From Comamonadaceae bacterium (lineage in GTDB: Bacteria; Pseudomonadota; Gammaproteobacteria; Burkholderiales; Burkholderiaceae_C), in NCBI GenBank assembly GCA_947476465.1, contig CANJQN010000011.1, forward strand, positions 1 to 64,000: a stretch of 64,000 bases of DNA, given 5' to 3'. Shown here piece by piece: positions 33,787 to 43,672 of this stretch. Position numbers and translations under genes: made by a program. The notes below the pieces were generated by a model. That model was not told the DNA's origin. It did no database searches and worked only from the letters and a program-made list of their open reading frames with translations. Positions within the stretch are counted from its first letter, which is position 1; every line of letters begins with the position of its first letter.

Positions 33787-35825
33787 GGCGAGTCAAGGGT
33801 CGGCAGATCGGCCGGTTGGGCCGGCAACGTGAACCGAAAGATCGTACCTTGCGGGGTGTTGGGCTCGAAGCTGAGAAACCCGCCGTGCTGCTCGACCACC
33901 GTGCGGCACAACGACAGGCCCAGGCCCATGCCCTCGGCCTTGGTGGTGAAGAAGGGCGTGAACAGCTGCTGCTGCACGTCCGGTGGGATGCCCGGGCCCA
34001 CGTCGATCACCGCGAACTCGAGCCAGGCCTTGCCGCCATGCTCGTCCGGACCGATGCGGCGCGCCTGGAGGGTCAGCGAGGGCCGCGCAACGCGGGCCTC
34101 CTGCATGGCCTGCATGGCGTTGCGCGCCAGGTTCAGCAGCACCTGTTCGACCATGGTGCGGTCGCACACCACCGGCAGCAAGCCCGCTGGGACGCGCGTG
34201 ACCACCGCCACCCCGAGCTTGCGCGCCTGCAGGTTCACCAGCGGCATCACCGCATCCAAAAGCGCCTGCGGCGCCACCGCCTCGCGGGCCTGGTCGCGCC
34301 GGCGCACGAAGTCGTGCACGCTCTTGATCACCTTGCCGGCACGCTCGGCCTGCTGCGCGATGCGTTGCAAGGCCGTCTCGATGCCGTCGGCCGCGCCGCC
34401 CCGCAGCAGGTTCAGCGAGCCCGTCGCATAACTGGCGATGGCCGCCAGCGGCTGGTTCAGCTCGTGGCTCAGGAGCGAGGCCATCTCCCCGACGGTGGCC
34501 AGACGGGCGGTGGCCTGCAGGCGGTCCTGGCTGGCACGCGACAGCTCCTCGATGCGGCGCTGCTCGCTCATGTCGAGGAACGCGCTCATCCAGCCGGTCT
34601 GCGCGCCGTGCGCGTTGATCAGCGGCGCCTCGATGATCAGCACCGGAAAGCGCGAGCCGTCCTTGCGCATGAACACCGACTCCTGGCCCTCGCGCGGCGG
34701 CAGGTGTTGGCCGGCCAGACGCACGTCCTGGCGCTTCTGGTACTCACTGGTCAGCTCGGGCGGCCAGTAAGGCGCCGGCAAAGGGTGGCCCAGCAGCTCC
34801 TCGGGGCTGAAGCCGACCATGGCACAAAACGCCGGGTTCACATAGGTGATGCGCCCCTGCAGGTCGCGCGCCCGCAGGCCAGTGACCAGCGAGTCTTCCA
34901 TGGCCTTGCGAAAGGCCAGCGCGTCGGCCAGGTCCTGCTCGACGCGCAAGCGCCGGCGCATGTCCTTGACCAGCAGCGCCAGCACCGCCACCAGCGTGAT
35001 CGACATGGCCGTGACCAGCGCCGTGAGCACATTGGGGAACAGGTCGGGCGCGGCGCGCCAGCTGTCCATGCGCAGCAGAACGGCGTTGCCGGGCAGGTCG
35101 AGCAGCTGCTGCGCGGTGAAGGTCCGCAAGCCCCGCTGAGCCATGCCGTGCAGCGCCAGGCGCGTGCCGTCGGGTTCATTGAACGACACCTCCTGGCTGC
35201 GGGTGAGCGCAGGGCCGACCATGGCGGCCAGAATCTCCTGCAGCGCGTAGGTGGCGACCAGGTGGCCGGTCAGGCGCCCCGCAGTCATCTGTGGCAGGCA
35301 CAGGTCCTTCACCTCCAGGCCCAGGCCGTCAAGCTGCGGCAGGTAGTAGCTGGGCGAGTAGGCGGCGCCGCCCTGACGCTGCGCCTGGGCGCAGGCCAGC
35401 TGGACGTCGGCCTGGATCTCTGGCCGGCCAATGCGCGAGAACACCGGCGGGCGGTAGGGCGACTCGGACATGACCAGCAGGCGCAGGTCGGGGTCGCGCC
35501 ATTCGATGCGCAGGATCTCGCGTCTTTCGCGCAACACGCTCCCGGCCTCGGACTGCCAGCGCTCCTGGTTGCCATGGCTGGTGACCTGCAGGGCCTGCAG
35601 GGTCTGGGCGTTGCGCGCCAGGCCGGCGCGGATGTCGCTGGCGGCGACAGCGATGTCGCGCTCAAGCTGGCTTTGCACCTGGCTGGCCTCATAGCGCCCC
35701 GCCAGCCAGACCAACGTCACCAGCAAGGCCGCGACCAGCGCCAGCAGCAGGCCCCACAGCGTCCAGCGCGTGGCGGCCGGCATGCGCAGGCCTGTGGCGG
35801 GTGCCGGGACCGTCATTTCAGTCAT
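33783..35825 (-). CDS. PAS-domain sensor histidine kinase (DctS/FixL-like)
   Basis: A 680-residue membrane kinase. A helix at about residues 24-46 and another near 265-290 enclose a periplasmic sensing domain of roughly 220 residues, followed by a PAS domain (GRITYVNPAFCAMVGFS near 325-345) and PAC segment, then a HisKA/HATPase module with H454 in SHELNQPLAAIASYA and a C-terminal DVGPGIPPDVQQQLFTPFFT G box. This layout fits DctS-type dicarboxylate sensors. It is coupled to the downstream FixJ-like regulator. ATG at 35825; a second Met three codons later is possible. Confidence 0.87.
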   Translation of the reverse strand: MTEMTVPAPATGLRMPAATRWTLWGLLLALVAALLVTLVWLAGRYEASQVQSQLERDIAVAASDIRAGLARNAQTLQALQVTSHGNQERWQSEAGSVLRERREILRIEWRDPDLRLLVMSESPYRPPVFSRIGRPEIQADVQLACAQAQRQGGAAYSPSYYLPQLDGLGLEVKDLCLPQMTAGRLTGHLVATYALQEILAAMVGPALTRSQEVSFNEPDGTRLALHGMAQRGLRTFTAQQLLDLPGNAVLLRMDSWRAAPDLFPNVLTALVTAMSITLVAVLALLVKDMRRRLRVEQDLADALAFRKAMEDSLVTGLRARDLQGRITYVNPAFCAMVGFSPEELLGHPLPAPYWPPELTSEYQKRQDVRLAGQHLPPREGQESVFMRKDGSRFPVLIIEAPLINAHGAQTGWMSAFLDMSEQRRIEELSRASQDRLQATARLATVGEMASLLSHELNQPLAAIASYATGSLNLLRGGAADGIETALQRIAQQAERAGKVIKSVHDFVRRRDQAREAVAPQALLDAVMPLVNLQARKLGVAVVTRVPAGLLPVVCDRTMVEQVLLNLARNAMQAMQEARVARPSLTLQARRIGPDEHGGKAWLEFAVIDVGPGIPPDVQQQLFTPFFTTKAEGMGLGLSLCRTVVEQHGGFLSFEPNTPQGTIFRFTLPAQPADLPTLDSP

Positions 35826-35880
35826 TTCCGCTGCCCAAAATGCTCGGCATCACCCACCCTGTTTGAAGACCGTGACCGAT

Positions 35881-36038
35881 CCCAGCGCCGCCGCGGAACC
35901 GGCTTTGCCGGGCCGCTGGGGGCGCCCCCTTGAGGGGCTGAGGGCAGCGGCTCCGGACCTGCCGGCGCAGGTTCGGACGGCCCGAAGACCCGCTGCCTGC
36001 GGCAGCGAGCACCGGGCGCCGAAGGCGCTTCGGGGGTG
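35881..36038 (-). repeat. 3-prime repeat, copy C (after the amidase gene)
   Basis: Read from the amidase stop (four bases away) this runs CCCACCCCCGAAGCGCCTTC, a CGCTGCCGCAGGCAGCG hairpin, a CCTGCGCCGGCAGG hairpin, CCCCTCAAGGGGGCGCC and finally CGGCAAAGCCGGTTCCGCGG. Block order and orientation match copies A and B, while the spacers differ. It occupies most of the 216-base gap before the sensor kinase gene. Confidence 0.75.
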
Positions 36039-36041
36039 GGC

Positions 36042-36866
36042 TCATAACTTCCGATGGTCCAGCGCCGGCAGCTGGCTGCGCAGCGCCTCCTGGTGCTTGG
36101 CGTCGAGCGCGGCGACCAGCACACCGGGGCCGTCGGCCTCATGGCAGGCCAGCACGGCGCCCCAGGGGTCGACGATCATCGAGTGGCCCCAGGTGCGGCG
36201 GCCGCTGTCGTGCACGCCGCCCTGGGCCGGCGCCAGCACCCAGGCCAGGTTCTCGATGGCGCGGGCGCGCAGCAGCGTCTCCCAGTGCGCCTGGCCGGTG
36301 GTGTGGGTGAAGGCGCTGGGCACCAGCAGCACCTGCGCGCCCCCCGCCGAGAGGTGGCGGTACAGCTCGGGAAAGCGCAGGTCGTAGCAGACCGACAGGC
36401 CGATGCGCCAGCGGCGGCCGTCGCGCGCGGGCAGGTCGAACAGCACCGGCTCACCGCCCGCCTGGATCGAGCGAGACTCGTCGTAGCGGTCACGGCCGTT
36501 GTCGAAGCGAAACAGGTGGATCTTGTCGTAGCGCGCCACGCATTGCCCGGCTGGTGAGTACACCAGCGTGCTGTTGCGAACGCGCTGCGCATCGGCCGAA
36601 GCCAGTGGCAGCGTTCCGCCGACGATCCACAAGCCGAAGTCGCGGGCGCAGCCGGCGAGAAAGCGCTGAATCGGACCCTCTCCGGGCGGCTCCTGGATGG
36701 CCAGCTTGTCGTGATCGCCTAGCCCGATCTGGCAGAAGTACTCGGGCAGCACCGCCAGCTCGGCGCCCTCGCGGGCCGCCTGCGCCAGCAGCACGCGGGC
36801 ACTGTCGAGGTTGTCCTCAACCCGGGGCGTGGACACCATCTGGAGTGCGGCGGCTTGCAGCGACAT
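36042..36866 (-). CDS. Carbon-nitrogen hydrolase (Nit1-like amidase)
   Basis: A 274-residue nitrilase-superfamily amidase with the full Glu-Lys-Cys triad: E42 (LPEYF), K115 (YDKIHLF) and C160 (SVCYDLRFPELYR). The CYDLRFPELYR motif groups it with Nit1/omega-amidase proteins, which hydrolyse deaminated glutathione or alpha-ketoglutaramate and so act in metabolite repair. Its ATG overlaps the yhdP stop by one base (TGATG). It is followed directly by repeat copy C. Confidence 0.88.
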   Translation of the reverse strand: MSLQAAALQMVSTPRVEDNLDSARVLLAQAAREGAELAVLPEYFCQIGLGDHDKLAIQEPPGEGPIQRFLAGCARDFGLWIVGGTLPLASADAQRVRNSTLVYSPAGQCVARYDKIHLFRFDNGRDRYDESRSIQAGGEPVLFDLPARDGRRWRIGLSVCYDLRFPELYRHLSAGGAQVLLVPSAFTHTTGQAHWETLLRARAIENLAWVLAPAQGGVHDSGRRTWGHSMIVDPWGAVLACHEADGPGVLVAALDAKHQEALRSQLPALDHRKL

Positions 36867-39800
36867 CAGTTGCCTCCTTGGGTTGCGGTGCCTGGCACGG
36901 CCTGCGCCGGGCGGCGGTCGAGGCGCGTGACGCGCGGATCGGCCCAGGTGCCGTCGATGTGGAACTCCTGGGTGGCCGCGCGGGCCAGCGGCTCGCGCAG
37001 GAACAGCTGCGCCAGGAAAGTGCCCAGGCCGATGGCCGGGTTGATGACGGCGGCCACCAGGGAGGCGGTGCCGGCGTTGATCTCGGGCACCACCACGACG
37101 CGCAGATCCTGCGTTTCGCGAGCCAGGTCGGCGCGGCCTTCCATGGCCACGGCGGCGTTGACGCCTTTCATCTGCAGGTTGTTGGTGAACAGGATGCCCT
37201 GGGTGACCACCATGTCACCGCGCATGAAGTCGAAGGTAAAGCCTTCGGTGAACACATCACGGAAATCGAGCGTGAGGCGGCGCGGCAGTGACTGCAGGCT
37301 CAACACACCGAGCAGCTTGGACAGGCCAGGGTCGGCCTTGAGGAACTGGCCGGACTCGATGCTGACCGCCATCGTGCCGTTCAGGCTGGGGTAGTCCAGC
37401 GCCAGCGGCGAGCCGACCCAGGCCACCTGCCCTTCGAGCCGCCCCTTGCCGCGGCGCACCACGTCCTTCATGCCCAGGCGCGACAGCAGCTGGCCCGAAT
37501 CGGCCACATCCAGGTGAAAGTTCATCACCGTGCGGCGCCGGTCGGGCCGCGCGCCGGTGCGCGCCTGCGCACCCAGCGCGGCCCAGTTGCCGGTGGCCGA
37601 GAACTGCGCCTCGGGCATGGTCAAGCCCAGCCGGTTCAGTCGCCACTCCGGCGGCGTGCCGCCGGTGGCGCCACGGTTCACGGCCTCGATCTCCAGCCGT
37701 CCGAGTTGGCGACCCCGCAGCTCGAAGTTGTCGACCACGACATCCAGCGCCGGGATGCTGGACGGCTGTGCGTCGAGCAATGATTCCACCTCGCTGGTGG
37801 ACGACTCGGCGATCGACAGCCGGGCCAACCGGGCGATCAGCCGGCTGGCGCCGCTGCCCGCCGGCTGGCGGTATTCCACATAGCCATTGAGCTCGGTGGC
37901 GTCGACGTTGGCGCGCCAGGTCAAGCCGTCGCGCGAGCCGCCCATCACCACCTCGTGCAGCGTACGCCCCTGCAACGTAAGTTCGCGCGCGCGCACCGCC
38001 ATCAGGGTGGGCAGATAGCCCTGCGCGGCGGCAAGCGCGGCGCCAGGGGACGGCGTCTGCGGGCCCGGCGCGACCAGTCCTTCCAGCGCCGCCTCCCAGG
38101 CGTCGACGTTCACCGCGGCGAGGTTGATATTGGCCTGCACGCCGCGCTCGGGCAGCGGCGCCGACTCGCCGGGCACCAGGCCCACACCGATGGCACCGCT
38201 CACGACCCGCGCCTGCGCACCCCGGGTGTCGCGCACATAGGTCAGCGAGGCCACGCGCCCGACCTCCACGCTCAGCTGGTCCTGCGCGCTCGCGCCAGGC
38301 ACCGGCGCCATCACGAAGCGCACCGGCAGGCTGGTTTCGGCCGGCTTGTTCAGGGGCGCGGGAAGGTCCAGAGCCAACCCCTGCAGGCTACTGGTGACGG
38401 CAATGTCAACCCCGGTGGGGCGCAAGCCCAAAGTGGCGGAATAGGCCGCGCCGCCGCTGGCACGGCGAGCCAGCCCCGACAACCAGCCGAGCTCACGCGC
38501 CTGGCGCAGGCCCTCGGCCGTGGCGGTGCCCTGCACGCGCAGCAGCATGGGCGGCTCCGAGCTGCCCGCCGGCAGGCTGCGCAGCCCCCCGTCGATGCGC
38601 AGATCGCCGCCCAGGGCGCGTGCCTGGGCGCCGTTGACCGTGAAGCCGGACTCACTGAAGGACACGACCCCCCGGGCGCGCTGCAGCAAGGGCGCGTCCG
38701 GCACGAGCTGAAGGTCGTTGCCGGCCAGGGTGACGCTGCCCTGCACGCGCGATCGGTCGATCTGCGCCACGGGCAGCGACAGGGCCAGGCGCACGTCGGC
38801 CATGCCGGTGGCCGTGGCCCCCGCCAGCGGCCGATCCAGGGCCCGGGACACCGGCAGCGAGTTGAACACCGCCAGCGAATCGGCCAGCGGCCCGCGCACC
38901 AGGCCGGTGACCTGCACGGTGCTGGCGCTCAGGTTGGCGATCGCCGCGTCGGCCTGCACCTGCAGGGTAGGCGCGCCGGCCACGCGGCCCTGGGCGCCGA
39001 CCACGCGCATGGCGTTGCGCTCGAAGATCAACTCGCCGGACAGGCCGGTCAGGGCCGGCCAGTGACCGTCAGCGGGGGCGTGCGGGACGTAGACAAAGTG
39101 CGCGTCGCGCACCTTTGCGCTGATGCGGAAATCGCCGCTACGCGGATCGGCGAAGGGAAAGTCGCGCAGGTCGCCGCGCACGCGGATGCGCCCCTCGCTG
39201 GCCGAGCCGGCCAGGACCGCCTCGCGCACGTAGTCGCGGGTCTCCTGGGGCACGCCCACTGGCAGGTACCGCCAGACCCGGGTGCCGTTGGCGCGCGCCA
39301 GTTCCAGCTGCAGGTCGAGAACGCCCGGCAGACCCCCGCGCGCCGTGTCGCCGCTATGCCAGCTCAGGTGGCCGCCGCCTTGCACGTCGGCGTTGGCAAA
39401 TTCGAGGCCCTTGACCTCCAGCGAGGTGCGCGCCGGGCCGCGCTTCCACTGGACTTCGCCCGACAGCAGCCGCAGCGGCACGCGCGGGTCTTCCAGCACA
39501 CCCGGCAGATCGACCGCGCCGTCGCGCACCTGCACCCGCGCCTTGCCGCCGGCCTCGGTGAAATCGAACTCGACCGCCGCCCCCGAGATGCCGGGTTGCC
39601 CCTGCGCCGAGGCCAACGCCAGGGCGGACACGAGCCCGCGGGCGGAATACGTTCGGGGCTGCTCCAGCGGCCCCTGCCAGCTCGCCTGAAACGATTCGGC
39701 CACGCCCTGCGGCGCGTGGCGTTGTACCAGTTCGAGCAAGCGGTCATTGACTGGCAGGTGGCTGGCAACGCGGCCGATCGACGCCAGATCCAGCCGCGCG

Positions 39801-40882
39801 GCCGAGATGCGGCCCTGCGCGCTCTGGCGCCCCACCGTGTCAGCCCACGACAGCGCGAGATTGACGCCGTTCAGGACCGGGCCCTCGGCCAGCTGCAGCC
39901 GCAGGTCACGCGTTTCGAGCTCAAAGGCCTGCGGGGCCCACTTTCCGGCCAGGCGACCGGAGACCAAGCGCAATGCCAGCGGCGGCCGGCCCTGCGCCAA
40001 CGTGGCGGCCAAGTCCTGCAGCGCGACGTCGACTGCGCCGCCGGTGAAACGGCCGTTGTCCAGGTCAAGCCAGGCCCGAAGCGACCCGCGCCCACCCTGC
40101 AGGCGGACCCCGAGCGTGGACTGGCGCGCCAGCAACGACAGGTCGACCGAGCTGAAGTCGGCATGCAACTGGCCGCTCCAGTCCTGCCAGCGCCCCGGAT
40201 GGTTGGAAAAGATCGGCTGGCGGAACATGCCCACCAGCGTGAACCGCCCACCCTGGCCCTCGGCCGGCGTGCCCGACAGGCGCAGGTCGTGGCGGCGCAA
40301 TCCATTGCGGTTGACGAGCTCCAGGGCGCGCAGGGTCAGCGGCGGCGCGCCACTCATCTCGTCGGTCCAGCGCAGGGCGCCGCCGCTCACCACCACTTCC
40401 CTTTGCCGCAAGACCCAGTCGGCGAAGCGCTCGTCACCGCCGCCGCGCGAGACATCGAAGCCCGCCACCCACAGCCGGCCATCCGGCGTGCGGCGCACAT
40501 CGAGCATGGGGCCCTCGATGTGCAGCTGATCAAAGCCCAGGCTCCACAGTGATCGCGGTGACAGGGTCACCACCACCCGAGCCAGCCGCAAGGCCTCACG
40601 GGCCTGGGCGTCGAGCAACACCACGTCGCGCAGCTCAAAGGTGGGCACCAGGCCGTCGCTGTACGCGGACACCGAGCCGATGCGCACCGCAATCCCCAGC
40701 GCGCGCGTGGCCTGGGCCTCGAGTTGCGGGCGCAGTTCGCCCACGCGCGGCACAATCCAGGCATGCAGCCCACCCCAGGCCAGCACCAGCACCAGCCAGA
40801 AAGCCAGCAAAAGCCACCACAATGCGTTGGCGAAGGCGGAGAACACCCGTAGCGGGCGTGAAGGCAGCAGCGAATCGTTCAT
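36866..40882 (-). CDS. YhdP family protein (AsmA-like, TIGR02099)
   Basis: A 1338-residue envelope protein. One N-terminal membrane helix (about residues 15-42, rich in Leu, Trp and Val) is followed by a very long beta-rich periplasmic region, the AsmA/VPS13-like architecture. Family members (YhdP, TamB, YdbH) bridge the periplasm and move phospholipids to the outer membrane in E. coli. I take the start at MNDSLLPSRPLR; a longer frame to 41518 runs through glnE on the other strand and lacks similarity. It overlaps the amidase gene by one base and is divergent from glnE with a 21-base gap. Confidence 0.88.
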   Translation of the reverse strand: MNDSLLPSRPLRVFSAFANALWWLLLAFWLVLVLAWGGLHAWIVPRVGELRPQLEAQATRALGIAVRIGSVSAYSDGLVPTFELRDVVLLDAQAREALRLARVVVTLSPRSLWSLGFDQLHIEGPMLDVRRTPDGRLWVAGFDVSRGGGDERFADWVLRQREVVVSGGALRWTDEMSGAPPLTLRALELVNRNGLRRHDLRLSGTPAEGQGGRFTLVGMFRQPIFSNHPGRWQDWSGQLHADFSSVDLSLLARQSTLGVRLQGGRGSLRAWLDLDNGRFTGGAVDVALQDLAATLAQGRPPLALRLVSGRLAGKWAPQAFELETRDLRLQLAEGPVLNGVNLALSWADTVGRQSAQGRISAARLDLASIGRVASHLPVNDRLLELVQRHAPQGVAESFQASWQGPLEQPRTYSARGLVSALALASAQGQPGISGAAVEFDFTEAGGKARVQVRDGAVDLPGVLEDPRVPLRLLSGEVQWKRGPARTSLEVKGLEFANADVQGGGHLSWHSGDTARGGLPGVLDLQLELARANGTRVWRYLPVGVPQETRDYVREAVLAGSASEGRIRVRGDLRDFPFADPRSGDFRISAKVRDAHFVYVPHAPADGHWPALTGLSGELIFERNAMRVVGAQGRVAGAPTLQVQADAAIANLSASTVQVTGLVRGPLADSLAVFNSLPVSRALDRPLAGATATGMADVRLALSLPVAQIDRSRVQGSVTLAGNDLQLVPDAPLLQRARGVVSFSESGFTVNGAQARALGGDLRIDGGLRSLPAGSSEPPMLLRVQGTATAEGLRQARELGWLSGLARRASGGAAYSATLGLRPTGVDIAVTSSLQGLALDLPAPLNKPAETSLPVRFVMAPVPGASAQDQLSVEVGRVASLTYVRDTRGAQARVVSGAIGVGLVPGESAPLPERGVQANINLAAVNVDAWEAALEGLVAPGPQTPSPGAALAAAQGYLPTLMAVRARELTLQGRTLHEVVMGGSRDGLTWRANVDATELNGYVEYRQPAGSGASRLIARLARLSIAESSTSEVESLLDAQPSSIPALDVVVDNFELRGRQLGRLEIEAVNRGATGGTPPEWRLNRLGLTMPEAQFSATGNWAALGAQARTGARPDRRRTVMNFHLDVADSGQLLSRLGMKDVVRRGKGRLEGQVAWVGSPLALDYPSLNGTMAVSIESGQFLKADPGLSKLLGVLSLQSLPRRLTLDFRDVFTEGFTFDFMRGDMVVTQGILFTNNLQMKGVNAAVAMEGRADLARETQDLRVVVVPEINAGTASLVAAVINPAIGLGTFLAQLFLREPLARAATQEFHIDGTWADPRVTRLDRRPAQAVPGTATQGGN

Positions 40883-40903
40883 GGACACTCGGATGCAGGA
40901 ATT

Positions 40904-43672
40904 ATGACCGTCGGTGCCGGCGCCGGCCCCACTTGGGCCCCAGACAGCCCTGGGTTCAGGGGCGATTGCGCGCCCGCCGCGCAGCTGTCCTCCCATTCCC
41001 GTTTCGCCCAGCGCGTGCGCCGGCGCCATGAAGGCGAGCTCGCGCTGCTTGCGCCCGGCCCCCCGACCCGCCAGACGATCGAGGCGACGTACAACACGCT
41101 GCGCGCCCGCGGCGACTCGATCGCGGCGGCGCTGCGCATCCTGCGCCAACTGGTGCTCGAGCGCCTGGTTCAGCTCGATTGCGACGAAGCCGCCCCGCTG
41201 GAGCAGGTGACGCACGCGGTCACCCGGCTGGCCGAGCTGGCGCTGGACCGGGCCTGCCAGGAAGCCTGCGCCCAGCTCGACGCCATCCACGGCGCGCCGC
41301 TGGCGCCCCAAGGCGGGCGGGCGCAGCTGTGGATCGTCGGCATGGGCAAGCTGGGCGGCCGAGAGCTCAATGTCTCCAGTGACATCGACCTGATCTATGT
41401 CTACGACCACGAGGGCGAGACCGCCGGTGTCGACGGGCGCGGGCGCATCTCCAACCACGAATACTTCGCCAAGGCCGTCAAGCTGATCTACGCGCTGGTC
41501 GGTGACACCACCGAACACGGCTTCGTATTCCGGGTCGACCTGGCGCTGCGGCCCAATGGCAACTCAGGCCCGCCGGCCGTCTCGCTCGACGCGCTGGAAG
41601 AGTACTTTTTGGTACAGGGCCGCGAGTGGGAGCGTTTCGCCTGGCTCAAGAGCCGCGTGGTGGCGCCGCGCAGTGCCATCGAGAGCGGCAGTGCCCTGGG
41701 CCTGCGCGGCACGGTGCTGCCCTTCGTGTTCCGCCGCTACCTCGATTACAACGTGTTCGATTCGCTGCGCGACCTGCATCGCCAGGTCCGCGAGCATGCG
41801 GCCCGCCGCGCGGCGGGCCGGCCCGAGCGTGCCAATGACGTCAAGCTCTCACGCGGCGGCATCCGCGAGATCGAGTTCACGGTGCAACTGCTGCAGGTGG
41901 TGCGCGGCGGCCAGTTCCCGGAGCTGCGAACCCGCTCGACCCTGGAGGCGCTGCAGCGCGTGGCTGCCGCCGGCCTGATGCCCCAGGACACCGCTGACGC
42001 CCTGGCGAGGGCCTATGTGTTCCTGCGCCGCGTCGAGCACCGCATCCAGTACCTGGACGACCAGCAGACCCACGTGCTGCCGATGTCCGAGGGCGACAGC
42101 GACCTGACCTGGATCGGGCGCACCATGGGCTTTGCCGACTGCTGCACCTTTTTGCATGCCATGGACGCGCATCGCGAACTGGTAGCCCAGGAGTTCGACC
42201 GCCTGCTGGGCCAAACGGTCGAATGCAAGGGTTGCGCCGGGCCGCGTGGCGCCAAGCCCGCCGCGGTGCCGGCCCTGGACGACCTGCTGCCCGGGTTGCC
42301 GCCCCGGCTGCGCGAACGGGTGGCGCAGTGGCGGCACCACCCGCGCGTGCTGTCCCTGCGCGACGACGCGCGCGGGCGGCTGCACCGGTTGGTGGCGCGC
42401 ACCGCCCAGTGGTTGGCCGAAGGCCGCGTGACCGAAGAGGCCTGCGTGCGCATGGCCGACTGGATGGAGCCGCTGCTGCGGCGCGAGAGCTACCTGGCCT
42501 TGCTGGTCGAGCGGCCCAGCGTGCACGAGCGGCTGCTGCGGCTGCTGGGCGCCGCCCGGTGGCCGGCGCGCTACCTGCTCAAGCACCCCGGCGTGATCGA
42601 CGAGCTGGCCGGTGATGCCTTCATGAGCGAGCGCTTCGTGGCGCCCGATTTCGAGCGCGAACTCGACGAGCGTCGCAGCGCGCTGGCGCGCACGGGTGAA
42701 GACGACGACGAAGCCCTTTTAAACCTGCTGCGGCGCGCCCACCATGCCGAGGTGATGCGCACCTTGGCGCGCGACCTGGAAGGGCGCCTGACCGTCGAGC
42801 AGGTGGCCGACGACCTGAGCGCGCTGGCCGACGCGGTGCTGCGCGTGACGGCGCGCTGGTGCTGGGCTCGGCTGAAGTCGCGCCATCGCGAGACGCCGCA
42901 GTTCGCCATCATCGGCTACGGCAAGCTGGGCGGAAAAGAACTGGGCTATGGCAGCGACCTGGACATCGTGTTCGTCTACCAGGACGAGGACGAGGCCGCA
43001 CCCGAGGCCTACGCCGCCTTCGTGCGCAAGCTGATCAACTGGCTGGCGACCAAAACCGCCGAAGGCGACCTGTTCGAGATCGACACCGCACTGCGGCCCA
43101 ACGGCAATTCGGGCCTGCTCATCACCACCTTCGAGGCCTACGCCAACTACCAGCAAAACCGGGGCAGCAACACCGCCTGGACCTGGGAACACCAGGCCAT
43201 GACGCGGGCGCGTTTCATCCTGGGCGAGCCGCGCCTGGCGCTACGCTTTGCGGCCGTGCGCGAGGCAGTGATCACTGCACCGCGCGACGTGGTGGCGCTG
43301 CGCACCGAGATCGTGGCCATGCGCGAGAAGATGCGCGCCGCCCATCCCGTGAAGGCCGGCCGGTTCGACCTCAAACACAGTGAAGGCGGCATGGTCGACG
43401 CCGAGTTCGCGGTGCAGTTCCTGGTGCTGTCGCAGTCGGCGGCGCACCGCGAGCTGGTGCCCAATGCCGGCAACATCGCGCTGCTGCAGCGGGCCGAGGC
43501 CTGCGGCCTGCTGCCGGCCGGCGTCGGCCATGCCGCCGCTGACGCCTACCGGACGCTGCGCCGGGCCCAGCACATCGCCCGGCTCGACGAGATGCCCACC
43601 CAGGTGGAGCCGCAGACCGTGGCCGCCGAGCGCGAAGCGGTGCTGGCGCTGTGGCGCGCGGTGTTTGGGTGA
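40904..43672 (+). CDS. glnE: Bifunctional glutamine synthetase adenylyltransferase/deadenylylase GlnE
   Basis: Adds or removes AMP on GlnA in response to PII. The 922-residue protein has two nucleotidyltransferase domains: residues about 146-168 (GMGKLGGRELNVSSDIDLIY) with deadenylylase activity by family knowledge, and about 668-690 (GYGKLGGKELGYGSDLDIVF) with adenylylase activity, each followed by a GlnD-associated helical domain. The ATG follows AGGAATT. Its GTGA end overlaps the next gene start, so the two are coupled. Confidence 0.95.
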   Translation: MTVGAGAGPTWAPDSPGFRGDCAPAAQLSSHSRFAQRVRRRHEGELALLAPGPPTRQTIEATYNTLRARGDSIAAALRILRQLVLERLVQLDCDEAAPLEQVTHAVTRLAELALDRACQEACAQLDAIHGAPLAPQGGRAQLWIVGMGKLGGRELNVSSDIDLIYVYDHEGETAGVDGRGRISNHEYFAKAVKLIYALVGDTTEHGFVFRVDLALRPNGNSGPPAVSLDALEEYFLVQGREWERFAWLKSRVVAPRSAIESGSALGLRGTVLPFVFRRYLDYNVFDSLRDLHRQVREHAARRAAGRPERANDVKLSRGGIREIEFTVQLLQVVRGGQFPELRTRSTLEALQRVAAAGLMPQDTADALARAYVFLRRVEHRIQYLDDQQTHVLPMSEGDSDLTWIGRTMGFADCCTFLHAMDAHRELVAQEFDRLLGQTVECKGCAGPRGAKPAAVPALDDLLPGLPPRLRERVAQWRHHPRVLSLRDDARGRLHRLVARTAQWLAEGRVTEEACVRMADWMEPLLRRESYLALLVERPSVHERLLRLLGAARWPARYLLKHPGVIDELAGDAFMSERFVAPDFERELDERRSALARTGEDDDEALLNLLRRAHHAEVMRTLARDLEGRLTVEQVADDLSALADAVLRVTARWCWARLKSRHRETPQFAIIGYGKLGGKELGYGSDLDIVFVYQDEDEAAPEAYAAFVRKLINWLATKTAEGDLFEIDTALRPNGNSGLLITTFEAYANYQQNRGSNTAWTWEHQAMTRARFILGEPRLALRFAAVREAVITAPRDVVALRTEIVAMREKMRAAHPVKAGRFDLKHSEGGMVDAEFAVQFLVLSQSAAHRELVPNAGNIALLQRAEACGLLPAGVGHAAADAYRTLRRAQHIARLDEMPTQVEPQTVAAEREAVLALWRAVFG

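Noticed and set aside
33816..35933. A 705-codon open frame opposite the sensor kinase
   Set aside because: Antisense to a kinase with all motifs present; no independent evidence of coding.
37955..40552. An 865-codon open frame opposite the YhdP gene
   Set aside because: Same mirror effect; no start signal and no similarity to known proteins.
40883..41518. Upstream extension of the YhdP reading frame
   Set aside because: It runs through the glnE coding region on the other strand; the membrane helix just after 40882 fits a start there.
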